In this document: positions 12,501 through 25,804 of the stretch, one piece after another
How positions within the stretch are numbered: position 1 is the stretch's first letter
Layout of the letters: each line of letters starts with the position of its first letter
Source of the DNA: Persicaria tinctoria
Lineage: Eukaryota; Streptophyta; Magnoliopsida; Caryophyllales; Polygonaceae
DNA: 64,000 nt
Assembly: GCA_037127255.1 (NCBI GenBank)
Contig: JBANSL010000004.1
Coordinates: 89,901,627 to 89,965,626 of the forward strand
Direction: 5' to 3'
The notes under the pieces: generated by a model
The model's input: the letters and a program-made list of their open reading frames with translations, nothing else
Database searches by the model: none
What the model was told of the DNA's origin: nothing
Position numbers and translations under genes: made by a program

Positions 12501-15500
12501 CCATTTGGACATCCCGGGCGGGAGTTTTGTGGACGGATGTCCTTAACAGCATCCCACCTTGCCTAGTGCAAAGTATTTTGGATTTTTCATTTTTTGAGAT
12601 TTTCATATTTTTTCGTGTACTAACCCCTTTGAAAAAGCCGAAAATTTGCCCAAATTTAAGCCTGGGAAAAATGGTTTTTTAGCCCTTTTGGAGGAGGAAT
12701 TCTCTGAAAACCTCCTCAGTAAAGTCGTAGCTATCGAAGTTAGCTGTCCCAGGAGTCCTCAAACGGCCCGATTGGACCAACGGATCTCAAGTTATTCAAA
12801 AAATACCGAGCATGTGTCCGCAACGGGTGTTCAGAGGGACATTACCGCAATTCCGGGCCCATTTGGACATCCCGGGCGGGAGTTTTGTGGACGGATGTCC
12901 TTAACAGCATCCCACCTTGCCTAGTGCAAAGTATTTTGGATTTTTCATTTTTTGAGATTTTCATATTTTTTCGTGTACTAACCCCTTTGAAAAAAGCCAA
13001 AAATTTGCCCAAATTTAAGCTTGGGAAAAATGGTTTTTTAGCCCTTTTAGAGGAGGAATTCTCTGAAAACCTCCATAGTAAAGTCGTAGCTATCGAAGTT
13101 AGCTTTCCCAGGAGTCCTCAAACGGCCCGATTGGACCAACGGATCTCAAGTTATTCAAAAAATACCGAGCATGTGTCCGCAACGAGTGTTCAGAGGGACA
13201 TTACCGCAATTCCGGGCCAATTTGGACATCCCGGGCGGGAGTTTTGTGGACGGATGTCCTTAACAGCATCACACCTTGCCTAGTGCAAAGTATTTTGTAT
13301 TTTTCATTTTTTGAGATTTACATATTTTTTCGTGTACTAACCCCTTTGAAAAAAGCCAAAAATTTGCCCAAATTTAAGCCTGGGAAAAATGGTTTTTTAG
13401 CCCTTTTAGAGGAGGAATTCTCTGAAAACTTCCTCAGTAAAGTCGTAGCTATCGAAGTTAGCTGTCCCAGGAGTCCTCAAACGGCCCGATTGGACCAACG
13501 GATCTCAAGTTATTCAAAAAATACCGAGCATGTGTCCGCAACGGGTGTTCAGAGGGACATTACCGCAATTCCGGGCCCATTTGCACATCCCGGGCGGGAG
13601 TTTTGTGGACGGATGTCCTTAACAGCATCCCACCTTGCCTAGTGCAAAGTATTTTGGATTTTTCATTTTTTGAGATTTTCATATTTTTTCGTGTACTAAC
13701 CCCTTTGAAAAAGCCGAAAATTTGCCCAAATTTAAGCCTGGGAAAAATGGTTTTTTAGCCCTTTTGGAGGAGGAATTCTCTGAAAACCTCCTCAGTAAAG
13801 TCGTAGCTATCGAAGTTAGCTGTCCCAGGAGTCCTCAAACGGCCCGATTGGACCAACGGATCTCAAGTTATTCAAAAAATACCGAGCATGTGTCCGCAAC
13901 GGGTGTTCAGAGGGACATTACCGCAATTCCGGGCCCATTTTGACATCCCGGGCGGGAGTTTTGTGGACGGATGTCCTTAACAGCATCCCACCTTGCCTAG
14001 TGCAAAGTATTTTGGATTTTTCATTTTTTGAGATTTTCATATTTTTTCGTGTACTAACCCCTTTGAAAAAAGCCAAAAATTTGCCCAAATTTAAGCTTGG
14101 GAAAAATGGTTTTTTAGCCCTTTTAGAGGAGGAATTCTCTGAAAACCTCCATAGTAAAGTCGTAGCTATCGAAGTTAGCTTTCCCAGGAGTCCTCAAACG
14201 GCCCGATTGGACCAACGGATCTCAAGTTATTCAAAAAATACCGAGCATGTGTCCGCAACGGGTGTTCAGAGGGACATTACCGCAATTCCGGGCCCATTTG
14301 GACATCCCGGGCGGGAGTTTTGTGGACGGATGTCCTTAACAGCATCCCACCTTGCCTAGTGCAAAGTATTTTGGATTTTTCATTTTTAGAGATTTTCATA
14401 TTTTTTCGTGTACTAACCCCTTTGAAAAAAGCCGAAAATTTGCCCAAATTTAAGCCTGGGAAAAATGGTTTTTTAGCCCTTTTAGAGGAGGAATTCTCTG
14501 AAAACTTCCTCAGTAAAGTCGTAGCTATCGAAGTTAGCTGTCCCAGGAGTCCTCAAACGGCCCGATTGGACCAACGGATCTCAAGTTATTCAAAAAATAC
14601 CGAGCATGTGTCCGCAACGGGTGTTCAGAGGGACATTACCGCAATTCCGGGCCCATTTGGACATCCCGGGCGGGAGTTTTGTGGACGGATGTCCTTAACA
14701 GCATCCCACCTTGCCTAGTGCAAAGTATTTTGGATTTTTCATTTTTAGAGATTTTCATATTTTTTCGTGTACTAACCCCTTTGAAAAAAGCCGAAAATTT
14801 GCCCAAATTTAAGCCTGGGAAAAATGGTTTTTTAGCCCTTTTAGAGGAGGAATTCTCTGAAAACTTCCTCAGTAAAGTCGTAGCTATCGAAGTTAGCTGT
14901 CCCAGGAGTCCTCAAACGGCCCGATTGGACCAACGGATCTCAAGTTATTCAAAAAATACCGAGCATGTGTCCGCAACGGGTGTTCAGAGGGACATTACCG
15001 CAATTCCGGGCCCATTTGGACATCCCGGGCGGGAGTTTTGTGGACGGATGTCCTTAACAGCATCCCACCTTGCCTAGTGCAAAGTATTTTGGATTTTTCA
15101 TTTTTTGAGATTTTCATATTTTTTCGTGTACTAACCCCTTTGAAAAAAGCCAAAAATTTGCCCAAATTTAAGCTTGGGAAAAATGGTTTTTTAGCCCTTT
15201 TAGAGGAGGAATTCTCTGAAAACCTCCATAGTAAAGTCGTAGCTATCGAAGTTAGCTTTCCCAGGAGTCCTCAAACGGCCCGATTGGACCAACGGATCTC
15301 AAGTTATTCAAAAAATACCGAGCATGTGTCCGCAACGAGTGTTCAGAGGGACATTACCGCAATTCCGGGCCAATTTGGACATCCCGGGCGGGAGTTTTGT
15401 GGACGGATGTCCTTAACAGCATCACACCTTGCCTAGTGCAAAGTATTTTGTATTTTTCATTTTTTGAGATTTACATATTTTTTCGTGTACTAACCCCTTT

Positions 15501-18500
15501 GAAAAAAGCCAAAAATTTGCCCAAATTTAAGCCTGGGAAAAATGGTTTTTTAGCCCTTTTAGAGGAGGAATTCTCTGAAAACCTCCTCAGTAAAGTCGTA
15601 GCTATCGAAGTTAGCTGTCCCAGGAGTCCTCAAACGGCCCGATTGGACCAACGGATCTCAAGTTATTCAAAAAATACCGAGCATGTGTCCGCAACGGGTG
15701 TTCAGAGGGACATTACCGCAATTCCGGGCCCATTTGCACATCCCGGGCGGGAGTTTTGTGGACGGATGTCCTTAACAGCATCCCACCTTGCCTAGTGCAA
15801 AGTATTTTGGATTTTTCATTTTTTGAGATTTTCATATTTTTTCGTGTACTAACCCCTTTGAAAAAGCCGAAAATTTGCCCAAATTTAAGCCTGGGAAAAA
15901 TGGTTTTTTAGCCCTTTTGGAGGAGGAATTCTCTGAAAACCTCCTCAGTAAAGTCGTAGCTATCGAAGTTAGCTGTCCCAGGAGTCCTCAAACGGCCCGA
16001 TTGGACCAACGGATCTCAAGTTATTCAAAAAATACCGAGCATGTGTCCGCAACGGGTGTTCAGAGGGACATTACCGCAATTCCGGGCCCATTTTGACATC
16101 CCGGGCGGGAGTTTTGTGGACGGATGTCCTTAACAGCATCCCACCTTGCCTAGTGCAAAGTATTTTGGATTTTTCATTTTTTGAGATTTTCATATTTTTT
16201 CGTGTACTAACCCCTTTGAAAAAAGCCGAAAATTTGCCCAAATTTAAGCCTGGGAAAAATGGTTTTTTAGCCCTTTTAGAGGAGGAATTCTCTGAAAACT
16301 TCCTCAGTAAAGTCGTAGCTATCGAAGTTAGCTGTCCCAGGAGTCCTCAAACGGCCCGATTGGACCAACGGATCTCAAGTTATTCAAAAAATACCGAGCA
16401 TGTGTCCGCAACGGGTGTTCAGAGGGACATTACCGCAATTCCGGGCCCATTTGGACATCCCGGGCGGGAGTTTTGTGGACGGATGTCCTTAACAGCATCC
16501 CACCTTGCCTAGTGCAAAGTATTTTGGATTTTTCATTTTTAGAGATTTTCATATTTTTTCGTGTACTAACCCCTTTGAAAAAAGCCGAAAATTTGCCCAA
16601 ATTTAAGCCTGGGAAAAATGGTTTTTTAGCCCTTTTAGAGGAGGAATTCTCTGAAAACTTCCTCAGTAAAGTCGTAGCTATCGAAGTTAGCTGTCCCAGG
16701 AGTCCTCAAACGGCCCGATTGGACCAACGGATCTCAAGTTATTCAAAAAATACCGAGCATGTGTCCGCAACGGGTGTTCAGAGGGACATTACCGCAATTC
16801 CGGGCCCATTTGGACATCCCGGGCGGGAGTTTTGTGGACGGATGTCCTTAACAGCATCCCACCTTGCCTAGTGCAAAGTATTTTGGATTTTTCATTTTTT
16901 GAGATTTTCATATTTTTTCGTGTACTAACCCCTTTGAAAAAAGCCAAAAATTTGCCCAAATTTAAGCTTGGGAAAAATGGTTTTTTAGCCCTTTTAGAGG
17001 AGGAATTCTCTGAAAACCTCCATAGTAAAGTCGTAGCTATCGAAGTTAGCTTTCCCAGGAGTCCTCAAACGGCCCGATTGGACCAACGGATCTCAAGTTA
17101 TTCAAAAAATACCGAGCATGTGTCCGCAACGGGTGTTCAGAGGGACATTACCGCAATTCCGGGCCCATTTGGACATCCCGGGCGGGAGTTTTGTGGACGG
17201 ATGTCCTTAACAGCATCCCACCTTGCCTAGTGCAAAGTATTTTGGATTTTTCATTTTTAGAGATTTTCATATTTTTTCGTGTACTAACCCCTTTGAAAAA
17301 AGCCGAAAATTTGCCCAAATTTAAGCCTGGGAAAAATGGTTTTTTAGCCCTTTTAGAGGAGGAATTCTCTGAAAACTTCCCCAGTAAAGTCGTAGCTATC
17401 GAAGTTAGCTGTCCCAGGAGTCCTCAAACGGCCCGATTGGACCAACGGATCTCAAGTTATTCAAAAAATACCGAGCATGTGTCCGCAACGGGTGTTCAGA
17501 GGGACATTACCGCAATTCCGGGCCCATTTGGACATCCCGGGCGGGAGTTTTGTGGACGGATGTCCTTAACAGCATCCCACCTTGCCTAGTGCAAAGTATT
17601 TTGGATTTTTCATTTTTTGAGATTTTCATATTTTTTCGTGTACTAACCCCTTTGAAAAAGCCGAAAATTTGCCCAAATTTAAGCCTGGGAAAAATGGTTT
17701 TTTAGCCCTTTTGGAGGAGGAATTCTCTGAAAACCTCCTCAGTAAAGTCGTAGCTATCGAAGTTAGCTGTCCCAGGAGTCCTCAAACGGCCCGATTGGAC
17801 CAACGGATCTCAAGTTATTCAAAAAATACCGAACATGTGTCCGCAACGGGTGTTCAGAGGGACATTACCGCAATTCCGGGCCCATTTGGACATCCCGGGC
17901 GGGAGTTTTGTGGACGGATGTCCTTAACAGCATCCCACCTTGCCTAGTGCAAAGTATTTTGGATTTTTCATTTTTTGAGATTTTCATATTTTTTCGTGTA
18001 CTAACCCCTTTGAAAAAGCCGAAAATTTGCCCAAATTTAAGCCTGGGAAAAATGGTTTTTTAGCCCTTTTGGAGGAGGAATTCTCTGAAAACCTCCTCAG
18101 TAAAGTCGTAGCTATCGAAGTTAGCTGTCCCAGGAGTCCTCAAACGGCCCGATTGGACCAACGGATCTCAAGTTATTCAAAAAATACCGAGCATGTGTCC
18201 GCAACGGGTGTTCAGAGGGACATTACCGCAATTCCGGGCCCATTTTGACATCCCGGGCGGGAGTTTTGTGGACGGATGTCCTTAACAGCATCCCACCTTG
18301 CCTAGTGCAAAGTATTTTGGATTTTTCATTTTTTGAGATTTTCATATTTTTTCGTGTACTAACCCCTTTGAAAAAAGCCAAAAATTTGCCCAAATTTAAG
18401 CTTGGGAAAAATGGTTTTTTACCCCTTTTAGAGGAGGAATTCTCTGAAAACCTCCATAGTAAAGTCGTAGCTATCGAAGTTAGCTTTCCCAGGAGTCCTC

Positions 18501-19342
18501 AAACGGCCCGATTGGACCAACGGATCTCAAGTTATTCAAAAAATACCGAGCATGTGTCCGCAACGGGTGTTCAGAGGGACATTACCGCAATTCCGGGCCA
18601 ATTTGGAGATCCCGGGCGGGAGTTTTGTGGACGGATGTCCTTAACAGCATCCCACCTTGCCTAGTGCAAAGTATTTTGTATTTTTCATTTTTTGAGATTT
18701 TCATATTTTTTCGTGTACTAACCCCTTTGAAAAAAGCCGAAAATTTGCCCAAATTTAAGCCTGGGAAAAATGGTTTTTTAGCCCTTTTAGAGGAGGAATT
18801 CTCTGAAAACCTCCTCAGTAAAGTCGTAGCTATCGAAGTTAGCTGTCCCAGGAGTCCTCAAACGGCCCGATTGGACCAACGGATCTCAAGTTATTCAAAA
18901 AATACTGAGCATGTGTCCGCAACGGGTGTTCAGAGGGACATTACCGCAATTCCGGGCCCATTTGGACATCCCGGGCGGGAGTTTTGTGGACGGATGTCCT
19001 TAACGGCATCCCACCTTGCCTAGTGCAAAGTATTTTGGATTTTTCATTTTTTGAGATTTTCATATTTTTTCGTGTACTAACCCCTTTGAAAAAAGCCGAA
19101 AATTTGCCCAAATTTAAGCCTGGGAAAAATGGTTTTTTAGCCCTTTTAGAGGAGGAATTCTCTGAAAACCTCCTCAGTAAAGTCGTAGCTATCGAAGTTA
19201 GCTGTCCCAGGAGTCCTCAAACGGCCCGATTGGACCAACGGATCTCAAGTTATTCAAAAAATACCGAGCATGTGTCCGCAACGGGTGTTCAGAGGGACAT
19301 TACCGCAATTCCGGGCCCATTTGGACATCCCGGGCGGGAGTT
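3558..19342 (+). repeat. Mosaic satellite block with a recurring three-monomer cassette
   Basis: A cassette recurs at about 3558, 6070, 12885 and 15038. Its first monomer has CCTCCAT with AACGAGTG, the second follows an ATCACACC variant, and the third is a 358-bp monomer. Neighbours of the FLEIF class (CATTTTTAGAG in place of CATTTTTTGAG) are interspersed in runs from about 7505. Eleven of the eighteen 358-bp monomers lie here. The spacing of similar units (2153, 2870, 3945 bp) shows repeated unequal exchange rather than one fixed higher-order unit. Confidence 0.7.
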
Positions 19343-20778
19343 TTGTGGACGGATGTCCTTAACAGCATCCCACCTTGCCTAGTGCAAAGTATTTTGGATT
19401 TTTCATTTTTAGAGATTTTCATATTTTTTCGTGTACTAACCCCTTTGAAAAAAGCCGAAAATTTGCCCAAATTTAAGCTTGGGAAAAATGGTTTTTTAGC
19501 CCTTTTAGAGGAGGAATTCTCTGAAAACCTCCATAGTAAAGTCGTAGCTATCGAAGTTAGCTTTCCCAGGAGTCCTCAAACGGCCCGATTGGACCAACGG
19601 ATCTCAAGTTATTCAAAAAATACCGAGCATGTGTCCGCAACGGGTGTTCAGAGGGACATTACCGCAATTCCGGGCCAATTTGGACATCCCGGGCGGGAGT
19701 TTTGTGGACGGATGTCCTTAACAGCATCCCACCTTGCCTAGTGCAAAGTATTTTGTATTTTTCATTTTTTGAGATTTACATATTTTTTCGTGTACTAACC
19801 CCTTTGAAAAAAGCCGAAAATTTGCCCAAATTTAAGCCTGGGAAAAATGGTTTTTTAGCCCTTTTAGTTGAGGAATTCTCTGAAAACCTCCTCAGTAAAG
19901 TCGTAGCTATCGAAGTTAGCTGTCCCAGGAGTCCTCAAACGGCCCGATTGGACCAACGGATCTCAAGTTATTCAAAAAATACCGAGCATGTGTCCGCAAC
20001 GGGTGTTCAGAGGGACATTACCGCAATTCCGGGCCCATTTGGACATCCCGGGCGGGAGTTTTGTGGACGGATGTCCTTAACAGCATCCCACCTTGCCTAG
20101 TGCAAAGTATTTTGGATTTTTCATTTTTAGAGATTTTCATATTTTTTCGTGTACTAACCCCTTTGAAAAAAGCCGAAAATTTGCCCAAATTTAAGCTTGG
20201 GAAAAATGGTTTTTTAGCCCTTTTAGAGGAGGAATTCTCTGAAAACCTCCATAGTAAAGTCGTAGCTATCGAAGTTAGCTTTCCCAGGAGTCCTCAAACG
20301 GCCCGATTGGACCAACGGATCTCAAGTTATTCAAAAAATACCGAGCATGTGTCCGCAACGGGTGTTCAGAGGGACATTACCGCAATTCCGGGCCAATTTG
20401 GACATCCCGGGCGGGAGTTTTGTGGACGGATGTCCTTAACAGCATCCCACCTTGCCTAGTGCAAAGTATTTTGTATTTTTCATTTTTTGAGATTTACATA
20501 TTTTTTCGTGTACTAACCCCTTTGAAAAAAGCCGAAAATTTGCCCAAATTTAAGCCTGGGAAAAATGGTTTTTTAGCCCTTTTAGTTGAGGAATTCTCTG
20601 AAAACCTCCTCAGTAAAGTCGTAGCTATCGAAGTTAGCTGTCCCAGGAGTCCTCAAACGGCCCGATTGGACCAACGGATCTCAAGTTATTCAAAAAATAC
20701 CGAGCATGTGTCCGCAACGGGTGTTCAGAGGGACATTACCGCAATTCCGGGCCCATTTGGACATCCCGGGCGGGAGTT
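19343..20778 (+). repeat. Two-monomer (718-bp) higher-order repeat, two copies
   Basis: Two monomers, one of the TTTTTAGAG/CCTCCAT type and one with a private TTTTAGTTGAGG (normally TTTTAGAGGAGG), are repeated directly with a 718-bp period. The GTTGAGG change is seen at about 19866 and 20584, and otherwise only at about 37810. It therefore marks one ancestral pair that was duplicated in tandem and copied again elsewhere. Confidence 0.85.
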
Positions 20779-21496
20779 TTGTGGACGGATGTCCTTAACA
20801 GCATCCCACCTTGCCTAGTGCAAAGTATTTTGTATTTTTCATTTTTTGAGATTTACATATTTTTTCGTGTACTAACCCCTTTGAAAAAAGCCGAAAACTT
20901 GCCTAAATTTAAGCCTGGGAAAAATGGTTTTTTAGCCCTTTTAGAGGAGGAATTCTCTGAAAACCTCCTCAGTAAAGTCGTAGCTATCGAAGTTAGCTGT
21001 CCCAGGAGTCCTCAAACGGCCCGATTGGACCAACGGATCTCAAGTTATTCAAAAAATACCGAGCATGTGTCCGCAACGGGTGTTCAGAGGGACATTACCG
21101 CAATTCCGGGCCCATTTGGACATCCCGGGCGGGAGTTTTGTGGACGGATGTCCTTAACAGCATCCCACCTTGCCTAGTGCAAAGTATTTTGGATTTTTCA
21201 TTTTTTGAGATTTTCATATTTTTTCGTGTACTAACCCCTTTGAAAAAAGCCGAAAATTTGCCCAAATTTAAGCCTGGGAAAAATGGTTTTTTAGCCCTTT
21301 TAGAGGAGGAATTCTCTGAAAACCTCCTCAGTAAAGTCGTAGCTATCGAAGTTAGCTGTCCCAGGAGTCCTCAAACGGCCCGATTGGACCAACGGATCTC
21401 AAGTTATTCAAAAAATACCGAGCATGTGTCCGCAACGGGTGTTCAGAGGGACATTACCGCAATTCCGGGCCCATTTGGACATCCCGGGCGGGAGTT

Positions 21497-24400
21497 TTGT
21501 GGACGGATGTCCTTAACAGCATCCCACCTTGCCTAGTGCAAAGTATTTTGGATTTTTCATTTTTTGAGATTTTCATATTTTTTCGTGTACTAACCCCTTT
21601 GAAAAAAGCCAAAAATTTGCCCAAATTTAAGCTTGGGAAAAATGGTTTTTTAGCCCTTTTAGAGGAGGAATTCTCTGAAAACCTCCATAGTAAAGTCGTA
21701 GCTATCGAAGTTAGCTGTCCCAGGAGTCCTCAAACGGCCCGATTGGACCAACGGATCTCAAGTTATTCAAAAAATACTGAGCATGTGTCCGCAACGGGTG
21801 TTCAGAGGGACATTACCGCAATTCCGGGCCCATTTGGACATCCCGGGCGGGAGTTTTGTGGACGGATGTCCTTAACGGCATCCCACCTTGCCTAGTGCAA
21901 AGTATTTTGGATTTTTCATTTTTTGAGATTTTCATATTTTTTCGTGTACTAACCCCTTTGAAAAAAGCCGAAAATTTGCCCAAATTTAAGCCTGGGAAAA
22001 ATGGTTTTTTAGCCCTTTTAGAGGAGGAATTCTCTGAAAACCTCCTCAGTAAAGTCGTAGCTATCGAAGTTAGCTGTCCCAGGAGTCCTCAAACGGCCCG
22101 ATTGGACCAACGGATCTCAAGTTATTCAAAAAATACCGAGCATGTGTCCGCAACGGGTGTTCAGAGGGACATTACCGCAATTCCGGGCCCATTTGGACAT
22201 CCCGGGCGGGAGTTTTGTGGACGGATGTCCTTAACAGCATCCCACCTTGCCTAGTGCAAAGTATTTTGGATTTTTCATTTTTTGAGATTTTCATATTTTT
22301 TCGTGTACTAACCCCTTTGAAAAAAGCCGAAAATTTGCCCAAATTTAAGCCTGGGAAAAATGGTTTTTTAGCCCTTTTAGAGGAGGAATTCTCTGAAAAC
22401 CTCCTCAGTAAAGTCGTAGCTATCGAAGTTAGCTGTCCCAGGAGTCCTCAAACGGCCCGATTGGACCAACGGATCTCAAGTTATTCAAAAAATACCGAGC
22501 ATGTGTCCGCAACGGGTGTTCAGAGGGACATTACCGCAATTCCGGGCCCATTTGGACATCCCGGGCGGGAGTTTTGTGGACGGATGTCCTTAACAGCATC
22601 CCACCTTGCCTAGTGCAAAGTATTTTGGATTTTTCATTTTTTGAGATTTTCATATTTTTTCGTGTACTAACCCCTTTGAAAAAAGCCAAAAATTTGCCCA
22701 AATTTAAGCTTGGGAAAAATGGTTTTTTAGCCCTTTTAGAGGAGGAATTCTCTGAAAACCTCCTCAGTAAAGTCGTAGCTATCGAAGTTAGCTGTCCCAG
22801 GAGTCCTCAAACGGCCCGATTGGACCAACGGATCTCAAGTTATTCAAAAAATACTGAGCATGTGTCCGCAACGGGTGTTCAGAGGGACATTACCGCAATT
22901 CCGGGCCCATTTGGACATCCCGGGCGGGAGTTTTGTGGACGGATGTCCTTAACGGCATCCCACCTTGCCTAGTGCAAAGTATTTTGGATTTTTCATTTTT
23001 TGAGATTTTCATATTTTTTCGTGTACTAACCCCTTTGAAAAAAGCCGAAAATTTGCCCAAATTTAAGCCTGGGAAAAATGGTTTTTTAGCCCTTTTAGAG
23101 GAGGAATTCTCTGAAAACCTCCTCAGTAAAGTCGTAGCTATCGAAGTTAGCTGTCCCAGGAGTCCTCAAACGGCCCGATTGGACCAACGGATCTCAAGTT
23201 ATTCAAAAAATACCGAGCATGTGTCCGCAACGGGTGTTCAGAGGGACATTACCGCAATTCCGGGCCCATTTGGACATCCCGGGCGGGAGTTTTGTGGACG
23301 GATGTCCTTAACAGCATCCCACCTTGCCTAGTGCAAAGTATTTTGGATTTTTCATTTTTTGAGATTTTCATATTTTTTCGTGTACTAACCCCTTTGAAAA
23401 AAGCAGAAAATTTGCCCAAATTTAAGCCTGGGAAAAATGGTTTTTTAGCCCTTTTAGAGGAGGAATTCTCTGAAAACCTCCTCAGTAAAGTCGTAGCTAT
23501 CGAAGTTAGCTGTCCCAGGAGTCCTCAAACGGCCCGATTGGACCAACGGATCTCAAGTTATTCAAAAAATACCGAGCATGTGTCCGCAACGGGTGTTCAG
23601 AGGGACATTACCGCAATTCCGGGCCCATTTGGACATCCCGGGCGGGAGTTTTGTGGACGGATGTCCTTAACAGCATCCCACCTTGCCTAGTGCAAAGTAT
23701 TTTGGATTTTTCATTTTTTGAGATTTTCATATTTTTTCGTGTACTAACCCCTTTGAAAAAAGCCAAAAATTTGCCCAAATTTAAGCTTGGGAAAAATGGT
23801 TTTTTAGCCCTTTTAGAGGAGGAATTCTCTGAAAACCTCCATAGTAAAGTCGTAGCTATCGAAGTTAGCTGTCCCAGGAGTCCTCAAACGGCCCGATTGG
23901 ACCAACGGATCTCAAGTTATTCAAAAAATACTGAGCATGTGTCCGCAACGGGTGTTCAGAGGGACATTACCGCAATTCCGGGCCCATTTGGACATCCCGG
24001 GCGGGAGTTTTGTGGACGGATGTCCTTAACGGCATCCCACCTTGCCTAGTGCAAAGTATTTTGGATTTTTCATTTTTTGAGATTTTCATATTTTTTCGTG
24101 TACTAACCCCTTTGAAAAAAGCCGAAAATTTGCCCAAATTTAAGCCTGGGAAAAATGGTTTTTTAGCCCTTTTAGAGGAGGAATTCTCTGAAAACCTCCT
24201 CAGTAAAGTCGTAGCTATCGAAGTTAGCTGTCCCAGGAGTCCTCAAACGGCCCGATTGGACCAACGGATCTCAAGTTATTCAAAAAATACCGAGCATGTG
24301 TCCGCAACGGGTGTTCAGAGGGACATTACCGCAATTCCGGGCCCATTTGGACATCCCGGGCGGGAGTTTTGTGGACGGATGTCCTTAACAGCATCCCACC

Positions 24401-25804
24401 TTGCCTAGTGCAAAGTATTTTGGATTTTTCATTTTTTGAGATTTTCATATTTTTTCGTGTACTAACCCCTTTGAAAAAAGCCGAAAATTTGCCCAAATTT
24501 AAGCCTGGGAAAAATGGTTTTTTAGCCCTTTTAGAGGAGGAATTCTCTGAAAACCTCCTCAGTAAAGTCGTAGCTATCGAAGTTAGCTGTCCCAGGAGTC
24601 CTCAAACGGCCCGATTGGACCAACGGATCTCAAGTTATTCAAAAAATACCGAGCATGTGTCCGCAACGGGTGTTCAGAGGGACATTACCGCAATTCCGGG
24701 CCCATTTGGACATCCCGGGCGGGAGTTTTGTGGACGGATGTCCTTAACAGCATCCCACCTTGCCTAGTGCAAAGTATTTTGGATTTTTCATTTTTTGAGA
24801 TTTTCATATTTTTTCGTGTACTAACCCCTTTGAAAAAAGCCAAAAATTTGCCCAAATTTAAGCTTGGGAAAAATGGTTTTTTAGCCCTTTTAGAGGAGGA
24901 ATTCTCTGAAAACCTCCTCAGTAAAGTCGTAGCTATCGAAGTTAGCTGTCCCAGGAGTCCTCAAACGGCCCGATTGGACCAACGGATCTCAAGTTATTCA
25001 AAAAATACTGAGCATGTGTCCGCAACGGGTGTTCAGAGGGACATTACCGCAATTCCGGGCCCATTTGGACATCCCGGGCGGGAGTTTTGTGGACGGATGT
25101 CCTTAACGGCATCCCACCTTGCCTAGTGCAAAGTATTTTGGATTTTTCATTTTTTGAGATTTTCATATTTTTTCGTGTACTAACCCCTTTGAAAAAAGCC
25201 GAAAATTTGCCCAAATTTAAGCCTGGGAAAAATGGTTTTTTAGCCCTTTTAGAGGAGGAATTCTCTGAAAACCTCCTCAGTAAAGTCGTAGCTATCGAAG
25301 TTAGCTGTCCCAGGAGTCCTCAAACGGCCCGATTGGACCAACGGATCTCAAGTTATTCAAAAAATACCGAGCATGTGTCCGCAACGGGTGTTCAGAGGGA
25401 CATTACCGCAATTCCGGGCCCATTTGGACATCCCGGGCGGGAGTTTTGTGGACGGATGTCCTTAACAGCATCCCACCTTGCCTAGTGCAAAGTATTTTGG
25501 ATTTTTCATTTTTTGAGATTTTCATATTTTTTCGTGTACTAACCCCTTTGAAAAAAGCAGAAAATTTGCCCAAATTTAAGCCTGGGAAAAATGGTTTTTT
25601 AGCCCTTTTAGAGGAGGAATTCTCTGAAAACCTCCTCAGTAAAGTCGTAGCTATCGAAGTTAGCTGTCCCAGGAGTCCTCAAACGGCCCGATTGGACCAA
25701 CGGATCTCAAGTTATTCAAAAAATACCGAGCATGTGTCCGCAACGGGTGTTCAGAGGGACATTACCGCAATTCCGGGCCCATTTGGACATCCCGGGCGGG
25801 AGTT
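21497..25804 (+). repeat. Three-monomer (1077-bp) higher-order repeat nested in a six-monomer unit
   Basis: The order is a monomer with GCCAAAAA and AAGCTTGGG, a monomer entered through AACGGCATCC, then an ordinary monomer. It repeats every 1077 bp (starts 21497, 22574, 23651, 24728). Alternate trimers differ: CCTCCAT versus CCTCCTC in the first monomer and GCCGAAAA versus GCAGAAAA in the third. The exact period is therefore 2154 bp, two levels of organisation in one stretch. Confidence 0.85.
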
